DNA of 64,000 nucleotides, taken from the NCBI RefSeq assembly GCF_013403975.1, contig NZ_JABFDH010000005.1, positions 248,001-312,000 on the forward strand, read 5' to 3'. A program made the position numbers and the translations under genes. The stretch comes from Winogradskyella ursingii. GTDB taxonomy: Bacteria; Bacteroidota; Bacteroidia; Flavobacteriales; Flavobacteriaceae. Positions 8,686-17,040 of this stretch are shown one piece after another. The notes beneath the pieces are model-generated. The model was not told the origin of the DNA, searched no databases, and saw nothing but the letters and a program-made list of their open reading frames with translations. Every line of letters starts with the position of its first letter. The stretch's first letter is position 1.

Positions 8686-9600
8686 TTAATTGATTTCAGT
8701 AATAATATCTTGACTGTCTTTGAGTTTTGGTAACTTAAAATAATCTCCTATTATTCTATTATATTCATCGGGATAAAATTCCCTTCTAGCGTCAGACGGA
8801 TAAAATGTCATTTCTCCAAAAATCGTTTTTCCGTTTACCGAATAGACGTCCACACGTACAAAAGGTAAATCTTGAGATAACGCTTCTGCTAAAAGCACCA
8901 TCTCTTTGAGATTACTCGGTTTTTCAATATCAGCCGAAATACTTTTATAGGTAGAACTCTTTCCGAAAGGCAAAAGGTTAAAATCGAGATCAAAACAACC
9001 TTGCTTATGGTCATCTTCGCGATCTATATGTACATCAATAAATTTGGGTTTGCCATCAAAGCAATAGAATTTATAATCAACTAAAGTGCTCTTATCGTCT
9101 TCCTTTAAAAATTTTTCTATAATTATTTTTGGCTTTACGTCTTTATAGGCCCATTCTTGTCCTCTTCGGTAATATTGATTTTTACCTAACCATTTCTTAA
9201 ACAATTTTTTTACGTTCTGCTTATTGAGGTTGCTTTTGTCGTTTACAATGAGGTTGTGCCCATTGGTATGGTTAGCTTTTATAACAAACTTGTTGGGTAA
9301 ACTGTCAAAATCTATATGCTCAGGGTTTTCGTAAACCCCATAAAGCTCATTAAGATACTCTTCGCCAACTTTGTTTTTGACATACGATCTTACTTCGTAT
9401 TTGTCTACTAGCTGTGTTAATAAATTAGGTCTAAAAAATACTTTATACCATTCTATTTTAGCGTTGAATTCCTTTGGGTTAGCCAAGTTCAATTTTTTGC
9501 CAGAAAAATATTCGTAATGGAACTTTACGTACATTTTGGGTGGCAGCCAACGCATTTTTCGTAGCTGTCTTATAAAGAACCGACGTATTTTATCTAGCAT
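8686..9600 (-). CDS. TupA-like ATP-grasp protein
   Basis: The 304-residue protein resembles the TupA-like ATP-grasp family, often found in polysaccharide loci and linked to teichuronopeptide or aminoacyl-glycan formation. Visible: the N-terminal PKEFNAKIEWYKV segment, LPNKFVIKANHTNGHNLIV (nucleotide-binding loop), KPKIIIEKFL, DYKFYCFDGKPKFIDVHIDR, and the acidic C-terminal VRVDVYSVNGKTIFGEMTF metal-binding region. It could form an amide between an amino acid and a uronic acid or amino sugar of the glycan; that is inference from family and location. It lies between the QueC-like and Stealth genes on the same strand. Confidence 0.8.
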   Translation of the reverse strand: MLDKIRRFFIRQLRKMRWLPPKMYVKFHYEYFSGKKLNLANPKEFNAKIEWYKVFFRPNLLTQLVDKYEVRSYVKNKVGEEYLNELYGVYENPEHIDFDSLPNKFVIKANHTNGHNLIVNDKSNLNKQNVKKLFKKWLGKNQYYRRGQEWAYKDVKPKIIIEKFLKEDDKSTLVDYKFYCFDGKPKFIDVHIDREDDHKQGCFDLDFNLLPFGKSSTYKSISADIEKPSNLKEMVLLAEALSQDLPFVRVDVYSVNGKTIFGEMTFYPSDARREFYPDEYNRIIGDYFKLPKLKDSQDIITEIN

Positions 9601-9650
9601 TGTATTTAATTTACCAAGATATAACTGAAAGTTATTTTTTTAAAAGGACG

Positions 9651-10313
9651 TTATTCTAATCTGTACCCAAACCCATCCCTAATATATTGTTTGCAAGGGT
9701 TGCATTTACCGCAAGGAGTCTTGTCCGATTTATGGCAGAACCAAGTACTTTCCATTAAATCTATAAAGTTATCGTCTTCGGCAATTTGTTTCATTTCTGG
9801 TTTTGAAATTGAAATAAGCGGAAAATTCATGTTTTTAAATAATTGCCTTTTTAAAAAACCTACTTTTTTCGGATTTATTATCCAATTAGCCCCTAATTCG
9901 TCATCTTTAATTTCAGTGAGTTGATTTTCGTAAAAAAACCGTTCCCGATCCTCTTTATGCAATGAGATTTCTAAATTGTTATAGTGCTTAGCGAGTGATG
10001 CCAACCAGTAATATTGCTTGCCTAAATTCATACTGCGCTTAAGTCTTCTGAAAACGGATTTTAAATAAAAATTTGATGGAATATCTCGCCTTTTAATAAT
10101 AATTAAAGGTAACAAACCTCCTTTATCTTTTTTAAAACGTAACGGAATTTCCTTAATCAAGCGCTCAGTTGTTTCCAACTCTTTGCTTGCGGATGGCCTA
10201 TTATGATCAATTACATAAATAGGTTGAATTTTGGCTCCTAGGCGATAAAGCTGAATGACCCTAAATGTGGAGTCCCAACCACCTGTCCACAATACATTTT
10301 TTACATCAGCCAT
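9651..10313 (-). CDS. QueC-like PP-loop (adenine nucleotide alpha-hydrolase) protein
   Basis: The 220-residue protein has a PP-loop near the N-terminus, TGGWDST at residues 10-16, close to the SGGxDS motif of ATP pyrophosphatases. At the C-terminus it keeps a QueC-like zinc site: C193, C201, C204 and C207 (C-x7-C-x2-C-x2-C). QueC makes preQ0 by two ATP-dependent steps at a carboxyl group. The rest of the protein differs from standard QueC: TGG replaces SGG, and the middle is basic. Its start is 2 bases after dapD, and it sits with glycan genes and not with queD/queE/queF, so amidation or nitrile formation on a sugar acid or another carboxylate is possible. Annotated function is tentative. Confidence 0.7.
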   Translation of the reverse strand: MADVKNVLWTGGWDSTFRVIQLYRLGAKIQPIYVIDHNRPSASKELETTERLIKEIPLRFKKDKGGLLPLIIIKRRDIPSNFYLKSVFRRLKRSMNLGKQYYWLASLAKHYNNLEISLHKEDRERFFYENQLTEIKDDELGANWIINPKKVGFLKRQLFKNMNFPLISISKPEMKQIAEDDNFIDLMESTWFCHKSDKTPCGKCNPCKQYIRDGFGYRLE

Positions 10314-10315
10314 TG

Positions 10316-11131
10316 TTATACTGCTACATCATACTCACGTAAAGCATCATTCAAGGATGTTTTCTTGTCTGTACTTTCCTTTCTCTTACCAATTATTAGC
10401 GCACATGGAACTTGGAATTCTCCTGCTTTAAATTTCTTAGTATAACTTCCTGGAATTACGACCGACCGAGCTGGTACAACACCTTTAGTTTCGACAGGTT
10501 CATCTCCAGTAACGTCGATAATTTTTGTACTCATGGTTAAAACCACATTAGCTCCAAGAACTGCTTCTTTTTCAACTCTAACACCTTCAACAACTATACA
10601 TCGACTTCCTATAAAAGCACCATCTTCAATGATCACAGGTGAGGCTTGCAAAGGCTCTAACACACCACCAATCCCGACTCCACCAGAAAGATGCACATTT
10701 TTACCAATCTGTGCACAACTACCAACAGTTGCCCAAGTATCTACCATTGTGCCCTCATCGACGTACGCACCAATATTTACATAACTTGGCATCAAAATCA
10801 CTCCGCTCGATATGTATGCACCGTGCCTAGCCACAGCATGTGGCACAACTCTAATCCCTTTGTGGGCATAATCTCGCTTCAACGGAATTTTATCGTGGTA
10901 TTCAAAAATACCCACTTCAAAAGTTTCCATTTTTTGTATGGGAAAATATAAAACCACTGCTTTTTTTACCCACTCATTTACTTGCCATCCATCTTTAGTT
11001 GGCTCGGCAACTCTAAGAGTGCCTTCATCGATAAGGTCAATCACACTTTTAATGGCATTTATCGTCACTTCATTTTTTAACTGGGAACGGTCTTCCCAAG
11101 CATTTTCTATAACAGTTTGCAGTTGTTTCAT
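10316..11131 (-). CDS. dapD: 2,3,4,5-tetrahydropyridine-2,6-dicarboxylate N-succinyltransferase
   Basis: The 271-residue cytoplasmic enzyme transfers succinyl from succinyl-CoA to tetrahydrodipicolinate in the lysine and meso-diaminopimelate pathway. The left-handed beta-helix is seen as hexapeptide repeats, about residues 95-210, for example the segments around GVILMPSYVNIGAYVDEG, GSCAQIGKNVHLSGGVGIGG and IGSRCIVVEGVRV. Length matches the proteobacterial-type family. It is the first gene of the leftward run that continues into the QueC-like, TupA-like and Stealth genes. A TAnnTTTG box lies 22 bases upstream. Confidence 0.96.
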   Translation of the reverse strand: MKQLQTVIENAWEDRSQLKNEVTINAIKSVIDLIDEGTLRVAEPTKDGWQVNEWVKKAVVLYFPIQKMETFEVGIFEYHDKIPLKRDYAHKGIRVVPHAVARHGAYISSGVILMPSYVNIGAYVDEGTMVDTWATVGSCAQIGKNVHLSGGVGIGGVLEPLQASPVIIEDGAFIGSRCIVVEGVRVEKEAVLGANVVLTMSTKIIDVTGDEPVETKGVVPARSVVIPGSYTKKFKAGEFQVPCALIIGKRKESTDKKTSLNDALREYDVAV

Positions 11132-11153
11132 GTATTTAAATATGTTTAATGAC

Positions 11154-11161
11154 CAAAGATA
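11154..11161 (-). promoter_or_regulatory. -7 box for dapD
   Basis: Minus-strand TATCTTTG, a match to TAnnTTTG, 22 bases before the dapD start. It may drive the whole run from dapD to the Stealth gene. Confidence 0.5.
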
Positions 11162-11315
11162 CTTTTATAATAACTGACCCCAAAAAATCTTTTTCAAAAA
11201 AAATGTGACTTAGGTAAATCTTTAGTGTCTTATAGGTATTAAATACAAGGAGATAGGTTATTTATAACGTTAAATCCGAAGAATTTAATTGAATAGCTAT
11301 GATAGAAAACTCTTC

Positions 11316-11332
11316 ACCCCTAATTGAGGGGT
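11316..11332 (+). terminator. Terminator-like hairpin in a divergent intergenic region
   Basis: A six-base-pair stem (ACCCCT / AGGGGT) with the loop AATTG is followed by TTTTCTTGT on the plus strand. It lies between the divergent dapD and ruvX genes, where no annotated gene ends. It could end a small unannotated RNA or act as a leader attenuator ahead of ruvX. Confidence 0.55.
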
Positions 11333-11373
11333 TTTCTTGTCTATAGCAATGCCTTAAATGCAAATTATTACAG

Positions 11374-11381
11374 TATATTTG
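11374..11381 (+). promoter_or_regulatory. -7 box for ruvX
   Basis: TATATTTG, a full TAnnTTTG match, ends 6 bases before the ruvX ATG, so the mRNA is likely leaderless or nearly so. Confidence 0.5.
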
Positions 11382-11387
11382 CGCTCT

Positions 11388-11801
11388 ATGGGACGAATTC
11401 TAGCAATAGACTACGGTACAAAGCGCACAGGATTGGCAGTTACCGACGAAATGCAAATTATAGCATCTGGACTTACTACGGTCGAAACTAAAAATCTGCT
11501 TGATTATTTGAAAAACTATATATCCAACGAAAAGGTCGAAAAATTCGTTGTGGGTCTACCCAAGCAAATGAACAATACGGCTTCTAAAAGTGAAGTTTAC
11601 ATTCAAAAGTTTTTATTACAATTAGAAAAGGCAATTCCAAGTGTTCCTATTGTTCGCATTGATGAACGTTTTACTTCAAAAATGGCTTTTCAAACGATGA
11701 TTGACTCTGGTTTAAAAAAGAAACAGCGCCAAAATAAAGCACTTGTTGATGAGATTAGTGCAACCTTAATTTTGCAAAGCTATTTGGCTTCAAATTCTTA
11801 A
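11388..11801 (+). CDS. ruvX: Holliday junction resolvase RuvX/YqgF
   Basis: The 137-residue protein (start ATG 11388, MGRILAIDYGTKRTG) has an RNase H-like fold. The first metal-binding Asp is in AIDYG; FVVGLPKQMN holds the second strand motif; RIDERFTS carries the conserved Glu; and the C-terminal KALVDEISATLIL gives the last acidic residue. The family acts on Holliday junctions or in 16S pre-rRNA 5' end maturation. An upstream in-frame ATG at 11358 is disfavoured because the -7 box lies inside that extension. It is followed closely by def. Confidence 0.95.
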   Translation: MGRILAIDYGTKRTGLAVTDEMQIIASGLTTVETKNLLDYLKNYISNEKVEKFVVGLPKQMNNTASKSEVYIQKFLLQLEKAIPSVPIVRIDERFTSKMAFQTMIDSGLKKKQRQNKALVDEISATLILQSYLASNS

Positions 11802-11811
11802 ATAAGAATTG

Positions 11812-11819
11812 TATTTTTG
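11812..11819 (+). promoter_or_regulatory. -7 box for def
   Basis: TATTTTTG, a full TAnnTTTG match, lies 20 bases upstream of the def ATG and just after the ruvX stop, so def can be transcribed on its own. Confidence 0.5.
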
Positions 11820-11839
11820 CAACCGAAAACAAAAAAAAT

Positions 11840-12430
11840 ATGATTTTACCAATCGTAGCCTATGGCGATGCTGTATTAAAGAAGAAAGCAAAAGAGATCG
11901 ATAAAGATTATCCAAACTTAGACGAGCTTATTGCTAACATGTATGAAACTATGTATGGCGCTTATGGAGTTGGTCTTGCGGCACCACAGATTGGTTTGCC
12001 TATCCGACTTTTTTTAGTGGATACAGAACCTTTTTCTGATGATGAGGATCTATCTGAAAAAGAACGTGAGCAAATGAAAAACTTCAAAAAAACGTTCATT
12101 AATGCACAGATATTAGAAGAAACGGGAGATGAATGGGCTTTTAACGAAGGGTGTCTAAGTATCCCAGAAGTGAGAGAAGATGTATTCAGACAGCCAACAA
12201 TAAAAATTCAATATCAAGATGAAAATTTTGAAACCCACGTTGAAGAGTATGAAGGGTTGATTGCGCGTGTCATTCAGCATGAATATGACCATATCGAAGG
12301 CATTTTGTTTACTGACAAACTATCATCTTTTAAGAAGCGTTTAATCAAAGGTAAGCTGACCAATATATCGAAAGGAAAAATTAAAATAGATTACAAAATG
12401 CGTTTTCCTGCCATGAGTAGAAAGCGTTAA
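11840..12430 (+). CDS. def: Peptide deformylase
   Basis: The 196-residue metalloenzyme removes the N-formyl group from nascent proteins. All three motifs are intact: motif 1 GVGLAAPQIG (43-52), motif 2 EGCLS with metal-ligand C105, and motif 3 HEYDH (147-151) with the catalytic Glu148. An acidic insertion (SDDEDLSEKEREQ, about 66-78) between motif 1 and the next strand is typical of Bacteroidota deformylases. DUF5606 and mazG follow in the same direction with gaps of 10 and 2 bases. Confidence 0.97.
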   Translation: MILPIVAYGDAVLKKKAKEIDKDYPNLDELIANMYETMYGAYGVGLAAPQIGLPIRLFLVDTEPFSDDEDLSEKEREQMKNFKKTFINAQILEETGDEWAFNEGCLSIPEVREDVFRQPTIKIQYQDENFETHVEEYEGLIARVIQHEYDHIEGILFTDKLSSFKKRLIKGKLTNISKGKIKIDYKMRFPAMSRKR

Positions 12431-12440
12431 AAATAAATAT

Positions 12441-12869
12441 ATGAGTTTAGATAAAATACTTTCCATTTCAGGAAAACCAGGTTTATACCAAATTGTAACA
12501 CAGACCAGAACAGGTGCTGTCGTAGAATCTTTAGTGGATAACAAAAGATTGACCGTTGGTGCTCACAGTAATATAAGTGTATTAAGCGAAATTGCTATTT
12601 ACACACTTACAGAAGAAGTGCCATTGCGTGATGTGCTTAAAAAAATTAAGGACAAGGAAAATGGTGAACAAACATCTATAAGCCATAAAGACAGCAAAAT
12701 AAAGCTCGAAGAATATTTCTTTGATGTGCTGCCAGATTACGACGAAGACCGTGTGTATGCTTCAGACATAAAAAAAGTGATACAATGGTACAATTTGCTT
12801 CAAAAAAACAATATGTTGGATACACTTGAACCTGAAGATGACGAAAAAATTTCGGATGAAGAAGAGTAA
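12441..12869 (+). CDS. DUF5606 domain-containing protein
   Basis: The 142-residue protein has the DUF5606 start SLDKILSISGKPGLYQIVTQTRTG and the following VVESL.D.KR..V..HSNISVLSEIAIYT segment. The N-terminal 60 residues look like a small beta-rich domain, followed by charged helices and an acidic tail (EPEDDEKISDEEE). It is known mainly from Bacteroidota and lies beside def and mazG here. Cellular role is unknown; no signal peptide or membrane segment is present, so it is cytoplasmic. Confidence 0.88.
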   Translation: MSLDKILSISGKPGLYQIVTQTRTGAVVESLVDNKRLTVGAHSNISVLSEIAIYTLTEEVPLRDVLKKIKDKENGEQTSISHKDSKIKLEEYFFDVLPDYDEDRVYASDIKKVIQWYNLLQKNNMLDTLEPEDDEKISDEEE

Positions 12870-12871
12870 AA

Positions 12872-13645
12872 ATGTCCAGTAAGACCAACCAATTAAAAGC
12901 TTTTGAACGTTTGCTTATCATCATGGACGAGCTGCGAGAGCAATGTCCATGGGATAAAAAGCAAACAATGGAGTCTTTACGTCATCTTACCATTGAAGAA
13001 GTTTACGAACTCGGAGATGCTATTTTGGATAATGATTTGGATGAAGTCAAAAAAGAATTGGGAGACATACTATTGCATATTGTTTTTTATGCTAAAATTG
13101 GTAGCGAAACCAATTCTTTTGACATTGCAGATGTCTGTAATAGTATTTCCGATAAATTGATTGACCGTCACCCGCATATCTACGGAGACGTTGAAGTTGA
13201 AAATGAAGACGACGTTAAACGCAATTGGGAACAATTAAAACTAAAAGAAGGCAAAAATAGCGTACTCGAAGGAGTTCCAAAAACTTTACCTGCCTTAGTA
13301 AAAGCTAGCAGAATACAAGACAAAGTCGCAGGTGTGGGTTTTGACTGGGAACACCCAGAACAAGTATTCGAAAAGGTAGAGGAGGAGATGGCCGAGCTTA
13401 AAGCGGAGATCGCAAAGGGTAATAATGATGCCATAGAAAGTGAATTCGGTGATGTGCTATTTTCGATGATTAATTATGCACGTTTCTTAAAAGTGAATCC
13501 TGAAAATGCATTGGAGCGCACCAATAAAAAATTCATTAAACGCTTTCAATATCTAGAAAGCAAAGCAAAGGATTTGAATAAATCTCTAAAAGATATGACA
13601 CTAACAGAAATGGATGTTTTTTGGGAAGAGGCAAAGTTGTTGTAA
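12872..13645 (+). CDS. mazG: Nucleoside triphosphate pyrophosphohydrolase MazG
   Basis: The 257-residue protein has two MazG-type helical domains. Domain 1 shows CPWDKKQT..SLRHLTIEEVYEL and ELGDILLHIVFYA. Domain 2 shows EEEMAELKAEI and EFGDVLFSMINYARF. The EExxE and ExxD metal-binding sets are intact in both. MazG hydrolyses NTPs and dNTPs to monophosphates plus PPi, cleaning the nucleotide pool, and can lower (p)ppGpp in some bacteria. It starts 2 bases after the DUF5606 stop and ends the def-DUF5606-mazG run. Confidence 0.95.
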   Translation: MSSKTNQLKAFERLLIIMDELREQCPWDKKQTMESLRHLTIEEVYELGDAILDNDLDEVKKELGDILLHIVFYAKIGSETNSFDIADVCNSISDKLIDRHPHIYGDVEVENEDDVKRNWEQLKLKEGKNSVLEGVPKTLPALVKASRIQDKVAGVGFDWEHPEQVFEKVEEEMAELKAEIAKGNNDAIESEFGDVLFSMINYARFLKVNPENALERTNKKFIKRFQYLESKAKDLNKSLKDMTLTEMDVFWEEAKLL

Positions 13646-13675
13646 TTTTTTAGCATTCTTATGCAGGCGGAATTC

Positions 13676-13683
13676 TATTTTTG
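13676..13683 (+). promoter_or_regulatory. -7 box of a possible small transcription unit
   Basis: TATTTTTG, a full TAnnTTTG match, stands 30 bases after the mazG stop and 37 bases before the small ORF at 13721. With the strong terminator at 13948 it frames a unit of about 300 bases. Confidence 0.45.
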
Positions 13684-13720
13684 TACTTAGAAGTAGTTTT
13701 TGATTTCTGCCTTCTCAAAA

Positions 13721-13900
13721 ATGAAAGTTGCGATGGTATTACTTAATCATATGAGCCAAAGATTAGGTTCCGCCGTAAAAGTTAAGAAAGTATTAAAATC
13801 AAGAAAAAGTCTTATCCAAAACATCCAAACAGAATTTTCGTACGTAAATAGAATATGTAAGAACAAAAAACGTTCTTATATTCTTAGTAGGAGATCTTAA
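13721..13900 (+). CDS. Possible small basic protein
   Basis: A 59-residue reading frame starts at ATG 13721 (MKVAMVLLNHM). It is very rich in Lys and Arg, and its C-terminal end (KNKKRSYILSRRS) would bind nucleic acid or membrane if made. It has a promoter-like box upstream and a strong terminator downstream, so it stands as its own unit. No family is recognised. The alternative is that the region encodes a non-coding RNA and the frame is chance; a further hairpin, AAGAAC/GTTCTT near 13858-13877, overlaps the end of the frame. Confidence 0.35.
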   Translation: MKVAMVLLNHMSQRLGSAVKVKKVLKSRKSLIQNIQTEFSYVNRICKNKKRSYILSRRS

Positions 13901-13947
13901 TTATTATTTAAGCGGTTGTAATTAAGGTTAATTTAGTTTAGTTAGGG

Positions 13948-13980
13948 CAAAACCCATCTGTGAATAGCAGATGGGTTTTG
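13948..13980 (+). terminator. Strong intrinsic terminator
   Basis: A perfect 13-base-pair stem (CAAAACCCATCTG / CAGATGGGTTTTG) with a 7-base loop is followed by ATTTTTT. It ends the unit that starts near 13676 and could also catch mazG read-through. Between it and the DUF349 stop at 14135 (about 150 bases) I see nothing. Confidence 0.85.
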
Positions 13981-14134
13981 ATTTTTTGTATGCCTTGATA
14001 GGAAATTGTATAATGATTAATTGAAACAATGCTTAATTCTTTTTTTTATCGATATGTCCCTTTTGTTTCCGAAATATATGGCCAATTATTTCTGATAACA
14101 CTCCTAGTAATGTTGGTCTGCCCGATATGGAATT

Positions 14135-16201
14135 TTAAGAGTACATCCCACGGAGCTTAGTCAGCTTCTTTTCCCAAGTTTCAAGTTCTTTTTTATGCTT
14201 ATCTATGTTTTTGTGAACATCTTTTACTAGCGGATTATCAGAATCTACATTTGAGAAAAACTGTAAGTTATTTTCCAATTGATTGATTTCGGACTTCACC
14301 TCGTCAATTCTTTTACGTATAAAATTCTGTTCGTTGTCTAATAATCGTGTGTCATCTGGATTTGCCAGGTTTTCAAGCTTGCTTTCAAACTTAACCATTT
14401 CTAATTTCGATTTGTCCATGTTAAGTTGGTCAAAAGCATCGTCAATGGCTTTGTAGAATTTACCGTCAATGTAACGCTTGTTTTGCGGCACATACCCAAT
14501 AGCTTTCCAGTCCTTAATTTTTTCTTGAAGTGTTGCCACATCGGTTTTTGCATCGCCAGAAAGTTCCATAGATTTTAACTCATCCAGCATTTTAGTCTTT
14601 TTCTCAAACGCATCGTATAAATGTTGATTTTCAGCTTTGCGTTCAGCATGCATTCTATCAAAATAATGGTTGCAGGCTTTTTTAAACTGTTTCCAAACCT
14701 TATCACTATCACGTCTTGGAACATGACCAATCTTTTTCCAATCGCTTTGGATTTTTTTCATCAAAGGAGTGACGGTTTTAAAATCGTCACTGTCTTTATT
14801 GTCCTCGGCAATTTTAATCAGTTCTTTCTTTTTCTTGAGATTCTCGTATTGATCTTTCTTTAACTCTTTGTAAAAACTATTTTTTCCACGATTAAATTTT
14901 CTGACTGCCTCCTTAAATTTTGCCCAAGTCGCTTCATTAACTTTTAATGGGACTTTGCCAGCGTTGAAAAATGCCTGACGCAACTTTTCAATTTCCTTTA
15001 TCTTTTTCTGCCATGCACCATGACTATTAGCTTTATCTTCACCAATAGCAATAATATCTGCTATAATCTTTTCTTTTCTTTCAAGATTTTTTTCATAGGC
15101 CTTGTCTAAATCGGCATAGTAGGCTTGTCGCTTATCATGAATAGTTTTTGTAGCGTTGCTGAAGCGTTCCCAAATAGCTTCACGATGTTCCTTTGCCACA
15201 GGACCTAATTCTTCTTTCCACATTTTATGCAAAACTTGCAACTCTCTAAACGTTCTGTTTACATTATCATCAGCAGCAAGTTCTTCTGCTCGCTCTATGA
15301 TTTTAAGTTTTTGCTCATAATTGTGCTTAAAATCCATGTCTCTTAAATCGTTATTGAGATGTAAGAAATCATAAAAACGCTCAACATGATGGTGATAGGT
15401 ATTCCAGGCATTATTATACTTATCGCGCGGAATTGGCCCTGCATTTCGCCATTTTTCTTGAAGCTCCTTAAAGTTTTTATAGGTGGTGCCCATGTTTTCC
15501 TCAACACTGAGCAAACCTTTTATGTCTTCAATAATCTGTAATCTGTTTTCAAGATTCTGTTTAAGATTTTGTTCTCTTTCCTTATAATAAGAACTTATGG
15601 ATTTTTTGTATTCTTTATAAAGCGTGTTGAATTGTTTTTTGGTGTCATTAGTGTAGTAAAAATCAATTTCATTGCCACCATCGTTCACAAACTCTTCTTT
15701 CTTTTCCTCTAGAAGTTCTCCAAATTTCGCATTGAATTCAGCTTTAATTTCATTGACATGTTTTGAAACGGTTTGAATTTTATGCTTTTTGAGAAGTTGA
15801 TCCAATTCTTTTACTAATTGGTCCATTGTCATGGCATGATAATCCTTGTCTTCTAAATTGTGTCGTTCGGCGTTGGTTTCATCTTCCGCATCTTCGGCAT
15901 TTTCGGCATCAATTTCATCGACGTGTGAATCTTTCGAACTTGACTCTCTCTCGCTTTTTGAATCTTCTTTGGTTTTAGTCGTTTCGGCTGAATCTTCATT
16001 ATTCACGTCAGCATCCACTTTAGTTTCCGCCTTTTCAACCTTGTCTTCTGGCTTATCGATTTTAGTTTCGGCTTCAACTTCATTAATTTGAGCCTTAGAA
16101 CTATCTTCAATTGTTTCGGTCGTTTCTGGTTTTGGAGTAGTTTCTTGTGGTTCTACTTCTTTTTTTCCATCTGCATCTTGCAGGTTATCATTCTCAGACA
16201 T
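14135..16201 (-). CDS. DUF349 repeat protein
   Basis: The 688-residue cytoplasmic protein has an N-terminal acidic, low-complexity part (about 1-115, rich in Glu, Asp, Lys, Thr, Ser) followed by repeated DUF349 helical units. Repeats are marked by W-x-x-x-G-x-V/I-P patterns: EKWRNAGPIPRDKYNNAW, HKMWKEELGPVAKEHREAIW, RQAFFNAGKVP, QSDWKKIGHVPRRDSDKVW, and IKDWKAIGYVPQNKRYIDGKF. The C-terminus is a coiled coil (NFIRKRIDEVKSEINQLENN). DUF349 proteins are common in Bacteroidota and are of unknown function. The length fits the family. Confidence 0.9.
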   Translation of the reverse strand: MSENDNLQDADGKKEVEPQETTPKPETTETIEDSSKAQINEVEAETKIDKPEDKVEKAETKVDADVNNEDSAETTKTKEDSKSERESSSKDSHVDEIDAENAEDAEDETNAERHNLEDKDYHAMTMDQLVKELDQLLKKHKIQTVSKHVNEIKAEFNAKFGELLEEKKEEFVNDGGNEIDFYYTNDTKKQFNTLYKEYKKSISSYYKEREQNLKQNLENRLQIIEDIKGLLSVEENMGTTYKNFKELQEKWRNAGPIPRDKYNNAWNTYHHHVERFYDFLHLNNDLRDMDFKHNYEQKLKIIERAEELAADDNVNRTFRELQVLHKMWKEELGPVAKEHREAIWERFSNATKTIHDKRQAYYADLDKAYEKNLERKEKIIADIIAIGEDKANSHGAWQKKIKEIEKLRQAFFNAGKVPLKVNEATWAKFKEAVRKFNRGKNSFYKELKKDQYENLKKKKELIKIAEDNKDSDDFKTVTPLMKKIQSDWKKIGHVPRRDSDKVWKQFKKACNHYFDRMHAERKAENQHLYDAFEKKTKMLDELKSMELSGDAKTDVATLQEKIKDWKAIGYVPQNKRYIDGKFYKAIDDAFDQLNMDKSKLEMVKFESKLENLANPDDTRLLDNEQNFIRKRIDEVKSEINQLENNLQFFSNVDSDNPLVKDVHKNIDKHKKELETWEKKLTKLRGMYS

Positions 16202-16278
16202 GTGTCGTTATTTTGTTTAGAACGTTAAAGATAGTAACAAGTGCGTGAAATGCAAAGGAATTGCATCTAATGCTCTTA

Positions 16279-17040
16279 TTAGGATTTATTCCAAATTTCC
16301 CAGGATTTCTCGGCTTGCAACTTTAACATTTTAGCACCGTTTATAATCGAAGCACCTTTCGATTTGCCATACTGAAGAAATTTTGTTTCTGCCGGATTAT
16401 AAATTAAATCGTAAAGAATATGCTTGTCGGTTATCCCTTCATAAGGAATATCAAGACAAGACTCAATATTAGGGAACGTCCCAATGGGAGTACAGTTAAT
16501 GATAATTTGATGCGCTCTGATAATTTCATTGCTTAAATCTGAATATATAAATTTTACTCCTTTTTTTTCTGATCGTGATACGTAGCTGAACTTAATTTTT
16601 AGCTTTTTGAGAGCGTGCGCAATGGCTTTTGATGCTCCGCCAGTACCTAAAATAAGCGCTTTCTCGTGATGGTTTTTAAGGTGAGGAACTAATGAATTTT
16701 TAAAACCATAGTAATCTGTATTATAGCCTATTAGCTTGTTTTCATCTGTAATTTTAATAGTATTTACGGCACCTATTGCGTTTGCTTTTTTATTCAAGCC
16801 ATCCAGTAACGGTATCACAGCTTCTTTAAATGGAATTGTAACGTTCAACCCTTTAAGATTTGAAGTTGATTTTATGATAGGGATTAATTCTTCTATTGAT
16901 TGAAGATCGAAATTTTCGTAAGTATGCGGTAGCTTTTCAATTTTAAATTTTTCAGCAAAATAGCCTCTAGAAAATGAATAGGAAATATCTTTTCCTACAA
17001 GTCCGAATTTATATTTAGATTTTTTTTGTTCTGTTGCCAT
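16279..17040 (-). CDS. aroE: Shikimate dehydrogenase
   Basis: The 253-residue enzyme reduces 3-dehydroshikimate to shikimate with NADPH. Substrate-side residues are visible: the ISYSFS loop (19-24), NVTIPFKE with catalytic K72, and NTDYYG with D109. The cofactor side has LGTGGASKAI (131-140). It is slightly shorter than E. coli AroE. Its first 26 bases overlap the end of the upstream DUF368 gene, pointing to translational coupling. The next pathway enzyme, AroK, is encoded far away at 61.7 kb. Confidence 0.93.
   Translation of the reverse strand: MATEQKKSKYKFGLVGKDISYSFSRGYFAEKFKIEKLPHTYENFDLQSIEELIPIIKSTSNLKGLNVTIPFKEAVIPLLDGLNKKANAIGAVNTIKITDENKLIGYNTDYYGFKNSLVPHLKNHHEKALILGTGGASKAIAHALKKLKIKFSYVSRSEKKGVKFIYSDLSNEIIRAHQIIINCTPIGTFPNIESCLDIPYEGITDKHILYDLIYNPAETKFLQYGKSKGASIINGAKMLKLQAEKSWEIWNKS

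Noticed and set aside
15846..16091. Ser-rich 81-codon frame on the plus strand
   Set aside because: It is the antisense shadow of the acidic, low-complexity start of the DUF349 gene.
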